Shown piece by piece: positions 27,786 through 36,491 of a stretch of DNA of 64,000 nt. The notes under the pieces are model-generated. The model was not told the origin of the DNA and did not search any database. It was given only the letters and a program-made list of their open reading frames with translations. The stretch's first letter is position 1. Each line of letters begins with the position of its first letter. The translations under genes and the position numbers were made by a program. Origin of the DNA: Humimonas sp964465015 (GTDB taxonomy: Bacteria; Gemmatimonadota; Gemmatimonadetes; Palauibacterales; Palauibacteraceae); NCBI GenBank assembly GCA_964465015.1, contig CAYXHP010000068.1:12341-76340 (forward strand), written 5' to 3'.

Positions 27786-29582
27786 GTGGTGCTACCGGGA
27801 GGATCCGCGAGGGCCGCGCCGGCTCTCGTCCGCGCCGACACCGTTCCTCCGGACACTCTAGCGGCGCCATCGGCTCGGGCCGACACCCTCCCGGCGGACA
27901 CGCTTCCCGCCGACACCACGGGCGCGGACACCACGGCCCACAAGGCGCCGCCCTTTCCGGCCGCGTTGGAGTGGCCGGACAGCCTCGGCTCCGCCTCCGT
28001 GCGCAGCTGGGACCGGGACGCCCTCATCGCGGCCGACCCGCAGAACCTGCTCGACTTCCTCGAGCGGGAGATGCCCGGAGTCACCGGGCTCTCGGCCGGC
28101 TATTTCGCCGGGCCCTTCGTGGCCATGGACGGGGAGTTCGGTCCCGGCTTCGTACAGGTGATCGTGGACGGCCGCGAGCTCGACCCGCTCGAGGGAGGTA
28201 CCGTCGACCTGCGGCGGGTGTCGCTGATCGGCGCCGAGCGACTGCGGGTGCTGCGTGAAGCCGGCTCGCTCCGCATCGAGATCACGATGATCTCCCACGA
28301 CCGGGGGCCGGCCTATTCGCGCCTCGAGGCCGCCACCGGCAGGCCGGCGGTGAACACGGTCCGGGGGGTCTTCACCAACGGGATCGGGACCCACGTGCAG
28401 CTGGCGGGGGCGGGGGACTTCCTGGACGTGGCGGGCGCTCCGACACCGGCCCACCGCCTGGACGGTTGGGCCCGCGTAGGTTGGGTCTCCGGCGGGGGCC
28501 ACGTCGGGATCGAGGTCCGGGGACGATCGGAGAGCGTGGAGAGCACGGTGCTGTCCGATCAGAAGTTCTCGCGCTCCGAGGCCTACCTGCACTTCCGGGC
28601 GGACCTGGCTCCGTGGCTGCAGGCGGACGGCTGGGCGGGGCGCTCCGCCCGGTCCCCGGACGCCACCAGCGGCAGTGGTCCCACGACGGCCGACCGTCGG
28701 GGCCTGGTGTCGCTGACCGCCGTACCGGGGCCGTTCTCCATGCGCGCGACCTTCGAAGGCCACACCGGCACGCTGTATCCACGGTTCCGGGGGGCTCTCC
28801 GCTCCGGCTGGTCACTCAAGTCGTGGCTGCATGCGGACGCCGGCGCGAGCTGGTCCTCGTGGACGCGGTTCCGGACCCACTCCGGGCGCGCCGGACTCGC
28901 CGTGAAGCCGCGTACGGCCGGTGCCGTCGGTCTCACGCTGCGAGGCTCGGCCGTCGCCGGGACCCGCGGGGTGCCCTACCCGCTGCAGGGGACGGCCGAG
29001 TCGGTCGGGTTCGATGCGCTGGATGGGACGGCCACGCTCCAACTCGGGCCGTACACCCTGGAGGGGCGCGGGATATGGCAGAAGCTCAGCCGCCAGCTGC
29101 CGCTCGGCTTCGCCTTCGACACGACGCTCGGGCCGACCCAGGGCTCCACGGTGGGCGGCTTCGAGGGTCGGGTGCACGGCCCACCCATCCCCGCGGGTGT
29201 GCTCCGGGACCACCTCGAGGTCTCCGGCGTGTGGAGACACCTCGGACGGCTTTCGGGAGCGTCGCTCCGGTACGTGCCGCCCGACCTGGCCTACGGAGAG
29301 GTGGCCGTGCACGGCGACCTCTTCCAGAACAACCTCCACGTGACCGCCGCGCTCGGCGCGTCCTACCGGGCCGCCATGGCGACGTCGCGACCGCAGCAAT
29401 CGGGGGCGGGCTTCCTTCCGGCCCGGACCCTGGCGTTGGGGCGGGTGGAGATCCGCATCGAGCGGTTCCGATTCTGGTGGGTCGGACACGACCTGGGGCT
29501 GATCGACGAGGGCGACATAGTGGGCCTGCCGCACCCGCTGGGGGTGAACCTGGTCGGCGTGAGCTGGGAGTGGAGCAACTAG
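27786..29582 (+). CDS. outer-membrane protein with TonB-plug-like domain; start uncertain
   Basis: Roughly 600 residues. The N-terminal part holds Thr/Asp/Pro repeats (ADTVPPDTL, ADTLPADTLPADTTGADTT), then a plug-like domain (NLLDFLEREMPGVTGL ... VIVDGRELDPLEGG ... GAERLRVLREAG), and from about residue 180 a long beta-rich region resembling a barrel, ending VGVSWEWSN. GTG 27786 is the first usual start, but in-frame codons 27753-27785 encode a hydrophobic core (ALLLLAFLV) that would complete a signal peptide with SARAA. No ATG, GTG or TTG lies between the pepA stop and 27786, so the true start may be CTG or lie inside pepA. Ligand unknown. Confidence 0.7.
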   Translation: MVLPGGSARAAPALVRADTVPPDTLAAPSARADTLPADTLPADTTGADTTAHKAPPFPAALEWPDSLGSASVRSWDRDALIAADPQNLLDFLEREMPGVTGLSAGYFAGPFVAMDGEFGPGFVQVIVDGRELDPLEGGTVDLRRVSLIGAERLRVLREAGSLRIEITMISHDRGPAYSRLEAATGRPAVNTVRGVFTNGIGTHVQLAGAGDFLDVAGAPTPAHRLDGWARVGWVSGGGHVGIEVRGRSESVESTVLSDQKFSRSEAYLHFRADLAPWLQADGWAGRSARSPDATSGSGPTTADRRGLVSLTAVPGPFSMRATFEGHTGTLYPRFRGALRSGWSLKSWLHADAGASWSSWTRFRTHSGRAGLAVKPRTAGAVGLTLRGSAVAGTRGVPYPLQGTAESVGFDALDGTATLQLGPYTLEGRGIWQKLSRQLPLGFAFDTTLGPTQGSTVGGFEGRVHGPPIPAGVLRDHLEVSGVWRHLGRLSGASLRYVPPDLAYGEVAVHGDLFQNNLHVTAALGASYRAAMATSRPQQSGAGFLPARTLALGRVEIRIERFRFWWVGHDLGLIDEGDIVGLPHPLGVNLVGVSWEWSN

Positions 29583-29627
29583 AGTCGTCGCGCCCCGCGA
29601 CCGGAGAGGCGAAATCGTCGCTCTCGG

Positions 29628-29657
29628 TTGACGCTCCGCCGGCCCGGCGTCTACCTT
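29628..29657 (+). promoter_or_regulatory. putative promoter of the yicC-gmk-rpoZ gene train
   Basis: TTGACG (29628-29633), 18 bases, TACCTT (29652-29657). Transcription would begin near 29664, only about seven bases before ATG 29671, so either the leader is very short or translation starts at ATG 29683. Confidence 0.55.
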
Positions 29658-29670
29658 CCGGCCCTCCAGG

Positions 29671-30555
29671 ATGCTACGCAGCATGACGGGTTTCGGGTCG
29701 GCCAGCGGCACCTCCGGGGAGACCGCCATCACCGTGGACGCGCGTTCCGTGAACGGGCGCCACCTGAGGGTGGACGTGCGGGTGCCTCCCGGAGGCGAGG
29801 CCTGGGAGCCGCCTCTCCGGGAGCTGGCGGGAGAGCGGCTCGATCGCGGCAGCGTGGACGTCACGGTCCGGATCGAGGAGACGGGTGCCGAGGACGGCTC
29901 GATGGAGCTCGACCGGGAACGGGTTGAAGCATACTTGAGGGCCTTCCGCACCCTGAGGGAAGAGTACTCGCTCCCCGGTCATGCCGACCTCCCGCTGCTC
30001 ATGCATGGAGGCGGCCTCCTGCGGCCGCGCGGTGCACCATCGGCGCAGGACGTGGAGTGGGACGAGGTGGAGCCGATCGTCCGCCGCGCGCTCGACGAGC
30101 TGGTGACGATGCGCGAGCGGGAGGGGCAGCGGCTCGAGGCGGACCTCCGGGAGCGAGTGGAGGGCATCGAGCGAGGGATCGCGGAGGTCGAGCGGCTCGC
30201 TCCCGGGCGGCTCGAGCGGGAGCGGAGTCGCCTCCTCGAGGCCGTGGCGGAGCTCACCGGCGGCCGCGAGGCCGACGGCGAACGCGTGGCACGAGAGATC
30301 GCGATCCTGGCCGACAAGTGGAACATCGGCGAGGAGATGGTGCGCGCCCGCGCTCACCTGGCTGCCTTCGCGCAGCTGGTCGGGGAGCCGGGGCCGGTGC
30401 CGGTCGGAAAGCGGCTCGGCTTCCTCGTTCAGGAGCTCCACCGGGAGATCAACACGACCGGCGCCAAGGCCAACGACGCCGCCATCTCTCGGGCAGTTGT
30501 CGAGATGAAGAACGAGCTCGAGCGGCTGCGGGAACAGATCGAGAACGTCGAGTGA
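29671..30555 (+). CDS. yicC: YicC/YloC family endoribonuclease
   Basis: 294 residues. MLRSMTGFG is the invariant N-terminus of this family, and the C-terminal half has EINTTGAKANDAAIS and VEMKNELERLREQIENVE, equally typical. YicC of E. coli is an endoribonuclease that aids decay of small RNAs. The second ATG (29683) would give MTGFG, the commonest family start, and fits the nearby promoter better. The next gene is guanylate kinase, an arrangement conserved in many bacteria. Confidence 0.93.
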   Translation: MLRSMTGFGSASGTSGETAITVDARSVNGRHLRVDVRVPPGGEAWEPPLRELAGERLDRGSVDVTVRIEETGAEDGSMELDRERVEAYLRAFRTLREEYSLPGHADLPLLMHGGGLLRPRGAPSAQDVEWDEVEPIVRRALDELVTMREREGQRLEADLRERVEGIERGIAEVERLAPGRLERERSRLLEAVAELTGGREADGERVAREIAILADKWNIGEEMVRARAHLAAFAQLVGEPGPVPVGKRLGFLVQELHREINTTGAKANDAAISRAVVEMKNELERLREQIENVE

Positions 30556-30619
30556 CGGGCGTCGGCGGCCCCCGGGAGCCGGCCACACGGAGAGGGGCGG
30601 CCGCCGGGCGAGGGAGCGG

Positions 30620-31276
30620 GTGAGACCTCCCGCGGACCGGAGCTTTCCGGTCGTCCTGGCCGGGCCCTCCGGGAGTGGGAAGACCACCGTGGCCAGGCGA
30701 CTGGCGGCCGAGACCGACCGCTACCGCTTTTCGGTCTCCGCCACGACCCGGCAGCCGCGCGCGGGCGAGACCGACGGCGAGGACTACCACTTCCTGGACC
30801 GGGACGCGTTCCTGGATCTGCGGGACGGCGGGCGTCTCCTGGAGTGGGCCGAGGTGCATGGTGAACTCTACGGGACGCCGCGCAATCAGGTCGAAGCGGC
30901 CCGACGCGAGGGAGTCCACCTGATCCTGGACATCGATGTCCAGGGCGCCCGCTCGGTGAGGCGCCTCGAGCCGGACGTTGTGACGGTGTTCCTGCTGCCC
31001 CCCACGGGCGAGCGCATCGTGGCCCGGCTGCGGGGCAGGGGAAGCGAGCCCGAGGCGGAGCGTCGGCGGCGGATGGAGGGAGCCGAGCAGGAGCTGCTGG
31101 CGGTTTCGGAGTTCGACTTCCTGGTCGTGAACGACGAGCTCGAGACGGCGGTTCGAGACACGGACGGTATCGTCCGCGCCGAGGAACTCCGGATCAGCCG
31201 CATGGGTCGGCGAGTATCACATCTCGCGGAACGCATCGAGGAGGAGATCCGGAGCGCGCTCGGCGCGGACCGGTGA
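30620..31276 (+). CDS. gmk: guanylate kinase
   Basis: 218 residues; phosphorylates GMP to GDP. P-loop GPSGSGKTTV near residue 16, GMP-binding SATTRQPRAGETDGEDYHF, YGTPRNQVEAA, and the DIDVQGARSVR element are all standard. GTG 30620 is the start with GGGAGCGG upstream. It precedes rpoZ by 27 bases, the usual gmk-rpoZ pair. The C-terminal extension after IEEEIRSAL is short. Confidence 0.95.
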   Translation: MRPPADRSFPVVLAGPSGSGKTTVARRLAAETDRYRFSVSATTRQPRAGETDGEDYHFLDRDAFLDLRDGGRLLEWAEVHGELYGTPRNQVEAARREGVHLILDIDVQGARSVRRLEPDVVTVFLLPPTGERIVARLRGRGSEPEAERRRRMEGAEQELLAVSEFDFLVVNDELETAVRDTDGIVRAEELRISRMGRRVSHLAERIEEEIRSALGADR

Positions 31277-31303
31277 TCGGAGAACGAGAGATCGGGAGGC
31301 GAA

Positions 31304-31519
31304 ATGAAGGTCTTCACGCCGGATGAGCTGGCCCACGTGGCCGGGGACAAGTACAGAGGGGTACTGGTGGCGGCCACCTATGCGCGCGAGCTGAACGCGC
31401 TCCCGCTCGAGACGTCTCCCTACGGACCTCGCAAGCTCACGACGGTGGCCCTGGAGGCCCTGACCAGCGGCCAGCTCGAGTTCCGACTCGTGGCCCGGCG
31501 CCGATCCGGCGTCGACTGA
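31304..31519 (+). CDS. rpoZ: RNA polymerase omega subunit
   Basis: 71 residues, assists assembly of RNA polymerase by chaperoning beta-prime. Recognised from its position after gmk and before coaBC and from DKYRGVLVAATYARELNAL and the KLTTVALEALTSGQL helix, which match the RpoZ core. GGGAGG precedes ATG 31304. It lacks the longer C-terminal tail seen in E. coli. Confidence 0.88.
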   Translation: MKVFTPDELAHVAGDKYRGVLVAATYARELNALPLETSPYGPRKLTTVALEALTSGQLEFRLVARRRSGVD

Positions 31520-31529
31520 GCCGGTCCCG

Positions 31530-32735
31530 GTGCGAACCCTCGAGGGCCGCCGGGTCCTCCTGGTCGTCACCGGCGGCATAGCGGCGTACAAGAGCGCGAT
31601 TCTCGTCCGTCGTCTTCGGGAGGCGGGAGCCGAGATCGACGTGATCATGACCCCCGGGGCGTGCCGGTTCGTCGGCCCGGTCACCTTCGAAGCCCTCTCC
31701 GGGCGGGCCGTTCACCGGGACCTCTGGGAGCGCCCCCTGGCGCACCTGGAGCTGGGGCGTGAGGCCGACGTCGTGGTCGTGGCCCCCGCCACCGCGGACT
31801 TCCTGGCCCGGATGGCGGTCGGACGGGCCAACGACCTGGCGTCGGCGACGCTGCTCGCGGCGCCGGCGCCGATCGTGGTCTGCCCGGCCATGAACAGCCG
31901 CATGTGGGAGCACCCCGCCACCGGGGCCCACATGGACACGCTCGTCTCCCGCGGCGTCCTCGTGGTCGGTCCCGACTCGGGCGAGCTCGCCGAGGGGGAG
32001 GTCGGACCGGGCCGCATGGCCGAGCCCGAGATCATCGTCGAGGAAGTGGCGCGTAGTCTGCGGGTCGGGTCACCGTTGGCCGGCCGTCGCGTGGTCGTGA
32101 CGGCCGGGCCGACCCGCGCCGCGCTCGACCCGGTGCGGTTCCTGAGCAACGGCTCCACGGGCCGCATGGGCTTCGCTCTGGCGGCGGCGGCGTGGGGACG
32201 GGGATCCGAGGTCTCTCTCATCGCCGGTCCCACGACGCTCCCGCCCCCGCACGGACCGGACGTGCATCGCGTTCGGGATGTGAAAGAGATGCTCGAGGCG
32301 CTGCGCGCCGAGCTCGAAGCGGCTTCGGTTCTGATCATGGCCGCCGCGATCTCGGACTACCTGCCCGAACGGGTGTCGGACGCCAAGCTCCGGAAGGAGG
32401 ACGGACCGCTCGACCTCCGGCTCGTGCCCGGTCCCGACCTGCTGCGGGAGACCCGCGAACTGCGTGCACGCGCGGGGATCCTGTCTCTGGGCTTCGCGCT
32501 CGAGACGGGCGACGGCGAGGCGAGAGCCCGGGCCAAGCTGGAAGCGAAGGGGCTGGACTTCGTGGCTCTGAATCGCGCGGACGTCGAGGGGGAGGGCATG
32601 GAGGCCGAGACGAACCGCGTGGTCCTGATCGACCGGTGGGGTGGGCGCGAGGAGCTGCCCCTCCTCGCCAAGCGCGAGGTGGCCGAGCGCCTTCTGGACC
32701 GGCTGGAGGAACACCTCTCGGGATCGGACGCCTGA
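31530..32735 (+). CDS. coaBC: bifunctional phosphopantothenoylcysteine decarboxylase / phosphopantothenate-cysteine ligase
   Basis: 401 residues, two steps of coenzyme A synthesis. The N-terminal FMN decarboxylase half has VTGGIAAYKS, the active His in FEALSGRAVHRDLW, and CPAMNSRMW. The C-terminal CTP-dependent ligase half begins with VVVTAGPTRAALDPVRFLSNGSTGRMG and has AAAISDYLPE and KLRKED. In the mobile flap, LAEGEVGPGRM has Glu where E. coli has the reducing Cys; other lineages also lack that Cys. GTG start at 31530, ten bases behind rpoZ. Confidence 0.95.
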   Translation: MRTLEGRRVLLVVTGGIAAYKSAILVRRLREAGAEIDVIMTPGACRFVGPVTFEALSGRAVHRDLWERPLAHLELGREADVVVVAPATADFLARMAVGRANDLASATLLAAPAPIVVCPAMNSRMWEHPATGAHMDTLVSRGVLVVGPDSGELAEGEVGPGRMAEPEIIVEEVARSLRVGSPLAGRRVVVTAGPTRAALDPVRFLSNGSTGRMGFALAAAAWGRGSEVSLIAGPTTLPPPHGPDVHRVRDVKEMLEALRAELEAASVLIMAAAISDYLPERVSDAKLRKEDGPLDLRLVPGPDLLRETRELRARAGILSLGFALETGDGEARARAKLEAKGLDFVALNRADVEGEGMEAETNRVVLIDRWGGREELPLLAKREVAERLLDRLEEHLSGSDA

Positions 32736-32736
32736 C

Positions 32737-33699
32737 GTGGACGAGTCGCTGCGCCGCTACCTGCAGACACGGATCTCGCTCGGGGAGCCCGAGCTCGTGT
32801 TCCCGGCCCTCCGGCGGACCGACGCGCGAAGGCTGGCCCGGGACTTCGACGCGGCCCCCGTGGCGCTCCGGCCCGGACCGACCGCCACCGACGCGGGATC
32901 CACCGGATCGGCGACGTCCGGTCCGGACGCGCCGGCCGCCGGGATCGCGGAGGCCCCGCCGGTCGCCGGAGGAGACAGGCGCGGTCCGGCGCGCGACGCC
33001 GCGGCTCGGGCGCTCGCTCCGGACCAAGTGACGAGGCTGGGCCGGGAGGCCACCGCCGAGGAGATCCGCTCTCTGCCCGACCTCGAATCCCTGCGACGCG
33101 TGGTGGAGGCCTGTCAGCGCTGCCCGCTCCACCGGGAGCGCACCCGGGCCGTATTCGGGGAGGGCGATCCCACGGCACGCGTCGTGTGCGTGGGAGAGGC
33201 GCCCGGGGCTCGGGAGGACGAGACCGGGCGGCCGTTCGTGGGACCCGCGGGACAACTGCTGGACCGGCTACTCCTGTCGGTCGGCTTCCGGCGCGAAGAG
33301 GTCTACATCTGCAACGTCCTCAAGAGCCGCCCCCCCCACAACCGTGACCCCCTCCCCGAGGAGATCGAGGCCTGCTCGCCCTTCCTGCACCGGCAGCTCG
33401 AGCTCATCGACCCGGACGTACTGGTCGCGTTCGGGGCCTTCGCGGCCCGGACCCTGACCGGGGCCGGAGGGAGCCTGGGGAGCCTCCGGGGCCGCACGCA
33501 CCGGTACCGAGGATACCCGCTGGTGGTGACGTACCACCCGGCGGCGCTTCTTCGGAACCGGAGCTGGACGCGCCCCACGTGGGAGGACCTGCAGCGGGTG
33601 CGGCGCATCGTGGACGACGGGGAAGCCGGGGCGGACGACAGCGGGAGGTCGGGGCTCGGCGAGGCCCCGGGCTCGGGCGCCCAAGCGGGGCTCTTCTAG
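32737..33699 (+). CDS. uracil-DNA glycosylase, family 4 (Fe-S type)
   Basis: 320 residues; removes uracil from DNA. The catalytic domain begins near residue 110. The four cluster cysteines are visible as CQRC and two more in CNVLKSRPPHNRDPLPEEIEAC. Motif 1 is GEAPGAREDETGRPFVGPAG and motif 2 is VTYHPAALLRN. Residues 35-95 form a low-complexity Ala/Gly/Pro/Asp linker; the first 35 residues may form a small helical tag. The C-terminus ends AGLF, close to a PCNA/clamp-binding-like tail seen in some relatives (tentative). GTG 32737 lies two bases after the coaBC stop; dnaB follows after three bases. Confidence 0.93.
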   Translation: MDESLRRYLQTRISLGEPELVFPALRRTDARRLARDFDAAPVALRPGPTATDAGSTGSATSGPDAPAAGIAEAPPVAGGDRRGPARDAAARALAPDQVTRLGREATAEEIRSLPDLESLRRVVEACQRCPLHRERTRAVFGEGDPTARVVCVGEAPGAREDETGRPFVGPAGQLLDRLLLSVGFRREEVYICNVLKSRPPHNRDPLPEEIEACSPFLHRQLELIDPDVLVAFGAFAARTLTGAGGSLGSLRGRTHRYRGYPLVVTYHPAALLRNRSWTRPTWEDLQRVRRIVDDGEAGADDSGRSGLGEAPGSGAQAGLF

Positions 33700-33702
33700 C
33701 GC

Positions 33703-35100
33703 ATGGCCACGCTCGAGCCCGGATCGGCCCCGAGGAACGTCGGCGCGTTCCGGGACCGCCAGGCGCCCTGGTCGGAGGAGGCCGAGATCTCCGTCCTCGG
33801 CGGCATGCTCATCGACGGAGACGCGGTGGCGCGCGCCGTGGAGCTGGTCGATGACGGGGCGTTCTACCGGGAGGCCAATCGCCGGATCTTCCGGGCCATG
33901 ACGCGCCTGTATGGCCGCGGCGACGTGATCGACGTGGTCACGCTGTCCGACGAGCTGAAGTCGGCCGGCGACCTCGAGCCGGCGGGCGGGCTCGCCTACC
34001 TCGCCCGCCTGGTGGATGCGGTCCCCACCGCCGCCAACATCGAGTACCACTGCCGGATCCTGCGCGACAAGGCCACGCTGCGGCAGCTCATCGAGTCGGC
34101 CACCGAGATCATCCAGGACGCCTACGTGGCGGGCGGTGGCGACATCGACGAGACCCTGGACGTGGCCGAGCAGCGGATCTTCCGCATCGCCCAGGCCGCC
34201 CAGCGGGGCGGCTTCGTGTGGATCAAGGAAATCCTGTGGCCGACCTTCGAGCGCATCGAGGAGCTGCAGCGCAGCGAGGAGACGGTCACCGGGGTGGCGA
34301 CCGGGTTCGGGGACCTGGATCAGATGACCGCGGGTTTCCAGCGTGGCGAGCTGGTGGTGCTCGCCGGCCGACCTTCCATGGGGAAGACAGCCCTGGCCCT
34401 CAACATCGCCCAGCACGCGGCCATCGAGAACGACGTTCCGGTGGCCCTGTTCTCGCTGGAGATGTCCAAGGAAGCCCTGGTGCAGCGGCTCCTGTGCGCG
34501 GAGGGACGCGTGGACTCGGGTCGACTCCGGCGGGGGCGCCTGCGCGACGATGAGTATGCTCGGCTGGCCACGGCGGCGGGGCACCTGAACACCGCGCCCA
34601 TCTGGATCGATGACTCCCCGGCCATCTCGGCGCTGGAGCTCCGGGCCAAGGCGCGCCGCCTCCGTGCCGAGGTCGACCTGGGTCTCGTCATCGTGGACTA
34701 TCTGCAGCTCATGGCGGGGCCGCGGGATGTCGAGAATCGGCAGCAGGAGATCAGCCACATCAGCCGTTCGCTCAAGGCGGTGGCCAAGGAGCTGGATGTC
34801 CCGGTGCTGGCCCTCTCGCAGCTCTCCCGCGCGCCGGAGCAGAGGACCGACCACCGTCCCGTGCTGGCCGACCTGCGCGAGTCGGGAGCCATCGAGCAGG
34901 ACGCCGACCTGGTCCTGTTCGTCTACCGGGAGGAAGTCTACAAGGGACCGGTCGACGCGGACGGAAACTCCCTGGAGGGACGGTCGGAGCTCATCATCGG
35001 GAAGCAGCGAAACGGTCCGACGGGCACGGTGGACCTCTTCTTCCACAAGGAGCACACCCTGTTCGACTCGGTCGCCCGCCGGGAGGACGAGGTCGGGTGA
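33703..35100 (+). CDS. dnaB: replicative DNA helicase
   Basis: 465 residues, hexameric 5'-3' helicase of the replication fork. N-terminal DnaB domain begins near APWSEEAEISVLGGMLID; RecA-like motor with Walker A GRPSMGKTALALNIA near residue 220, Walker B VIVDYLQLM, ALSQLSR, and the arginine-finger region KQRNGPTGTVDLFF. No intein is present. Start ATG 33703 is three bases after the glycosylase stop, and the stop overlaps radA GTG by four bases. Confidence 0.97.
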   Translation: MATLEPGSAPRNVGAFRDRQAPWSEEAEISVLGGMLIDGDAVARAVELVDDGAFYREANRRIFRAMTRLYGRGDVIDVVTLSDELKSAGDLEPAGGLAYLARLVDAVPTAANIEYHCRILRDKATLRQLIESATEIIQDAYVAGGGDIDETLDVAEQRIFRIAQAAQRGGFVWIKEILWPTFERIEELQRSEETVTGVATGFGDLDQMTAGFQRGELVVLAGRPSMGKTALALNIAQHAAIENDVPVALFSLEMSKEALVQRLLCAEGRVDSGRLRRGRLRDDEYARLATAAGHLNTAPIWIDDSPAISALELRAKARRLRAEVDLGLVIVDYLQLMAGPRDVENRQQEISHISRSLKAVAKELDVPVLALSQLSRAPEQRTDHRPVLADLRESGAIEQDADLVLFVYREEVYKGPVDADGNSLEGRSELIIGKQRNGPTGTVDLFFHKEHTLFDSVARREDEVG

Positions 35101-36491
35101 GCTTCGTCTGCACCGCCTGCGGGGGCGAGTCCCTCCGGTGGGAGGGGCGCTGTCCGGCCTGCGGGGAATGGAACACGTTGCGCCAGGCACCGGCGGGATC
35201 CGGTCGGCGGAGTGCATCGGGGCGTGGCGGCGACAGGCCCCCCGGCCTCGGCGCGCCGGGGCGCACGCCGGCGCCGCTGCGGGAGGCGGAAGGCGGCCCC
35301 GAGGATCGTCTGGCGCTCGGCGTGGGGGAGCTGGACCGGGTGCTGGGCGGGGGCGCCGTGCCGGGCTCGCTGGTCCTCGTGGGCGGCGCCCCCGGGATCG
35401 GCAAGTCGACCCTGCTGCTGCAGGCAGCGGCATCTCTCACCGGGCGAGGCGTGCCCTGCCTCTACGTCTCGGGTGAGGAGTCGGCGGCGCAGGTCCGCAT
35501 GCGTGCGGAGCGCCTCGGCGCCCGGGCCGCGGAGGTCCCTTTCCTGGCCGAGACGGATGTGGACGCCATCGCCGGGGCGGCCCGCCAGGCCGGGCCCGCC
35601 TTCCTGTGCATCGACTCGGTCCAGACTCTACGCTCTGGACGGGTGGATACGGCCGCCGGAGGCGTGGCGCAGGTTCGCGAGTGCGCGGCCGTCCTCCAGA
35701 CGCTGGCCAAGGAGAGCGGCATGGCCACGTTCCTGATCGGGCACGTAACCAAGCAGGGGGGCCTGGCCGGACCGCGAACCCTCGAGCACCTGGTGGACGC
35801 GGTGCTCCTGTTCGAGGGTCAGCGTACGCTCGAGCACCGGCTCCTGCGGACGACGAAGAACCGGTTCGGAGGCACGGACGAGATGGCCGTGTTCCGGATG
35901 ACGGGTGCGGGACTCGAGGGCGTGGCCGATCCCTCCGGACTCTTCCTCGCAGACCGGCCATCCGGCGTGAGCGGCTCCGCGGTGGCGGTGCCGCTCCAGG
36001 GCTCGCGGCCGCTGCTGGCGGAGGTGCAGGCGCTGACGACGCCGGGACGGTATGGTACGCCCCAGCGCGTGGTGACCGGACTGGCTCCCCGGCGCCTGTC
36101 GCTTCTTCTCGCGGTGCTGGGGCGGCGCGGCGGGCCATCGCTCGGGGACGCCGACGTGTTCGTGAACGTCGTGGGCGGTCTGCGACTGGTCGATCCGGCC
36201 AGCGATCTGGCCGTCGTCGCGGCTCTGCTCTCGGCCGCTACCGACCGGCCGAATCCGGACCGTCTCGCCTTCGTGGGCGAGGTCGGACTCGGGGGTGAGC
36301 TTCGTGGCGTGCCCCGACTGGAGGCCCGGGTGCGGGAGGCGGTGCGCGCCGGAATGGAGGGGGTCGTGGTGCCGGCGGCCTCGGCCGAAGGGCTGGAGGC
36401 CGATGTGGCCGTGCACGCGGTGCAGGACGTTCGCGGCCTCGTGCGCCTGCTCTCCGGCGCCGGGATCGCGGTCGCACCCGCGCGCGCGTGA
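35097..36491 (+). CDS. radA: DNA repair protein RadA
   Basis: 464 residues; helicase that drives branch migration in recombination. N-terminal zinc finger CTACGG ... CPACGEW, RecA-like ATPase with Walker A GGAPGIGKSTLL near residue 97, the RadA-specific KNRFG motif (TKNRFGGTDEMAVF), and a C-terminal Lon-protease-like domain (VFVNVVGGLRLVDPASDL ...). A short Gly/Arg/Pro linker separates finger and motor. GTG 35097 overlaps the dnaB stop. Confidence 0.96.
   Translation: MSFVCTACGGESLRWEGRCPACGEWNTLRQAPAGSGRRSASGRGGDRPPGLGAPGRTPAPLREAEGGPEDRLALGVGELDRVLGGGAVPGSLVLVGGAPGIGKSTLLLQAAASLTGRGVPCLYVSGEESAAQVRMRAERLGARAAEVPFLAETDVDAIAGAARQAGPAFLCIDSVQTLRSGRVDTAAGGVAQVRECAAVLQTLAKESGMATFLIGHVTKQGGLAGPRTLEHLVDAVLLFEGQRTLEHRLLRTTKNRFGGTDEMAVFRMTGAGLEGVADPSGLFLADRPSGVSGSAVAVPLQGSRPLLAEVQALTTPGRYGTPQRVVTGLAPRRLSLLLAVLGRRGGPSLGDADVFVNVVGGLRLVDPASDLAVVAALLSAATDRPNPDRLAFVGEVGLGGELRGVPRLEARVREAVRAGMEGVVVPAASAEGLEADVAVHAVQDVRGLVRLLSGAGIAVAPARA

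Noticed and set aside
31980..32020. CoaBC flap Cys replaced by Glu (LAEGEVGPGRM)
   Set aside because: Several bacterial lineages naturally lack this Cys, so I do not treat it as a lost function.
33268..35433. 721-codon minus-strand frame opposite dnaB
   Set aside because: No recognisable domain; mirror of dnaB codon bias.
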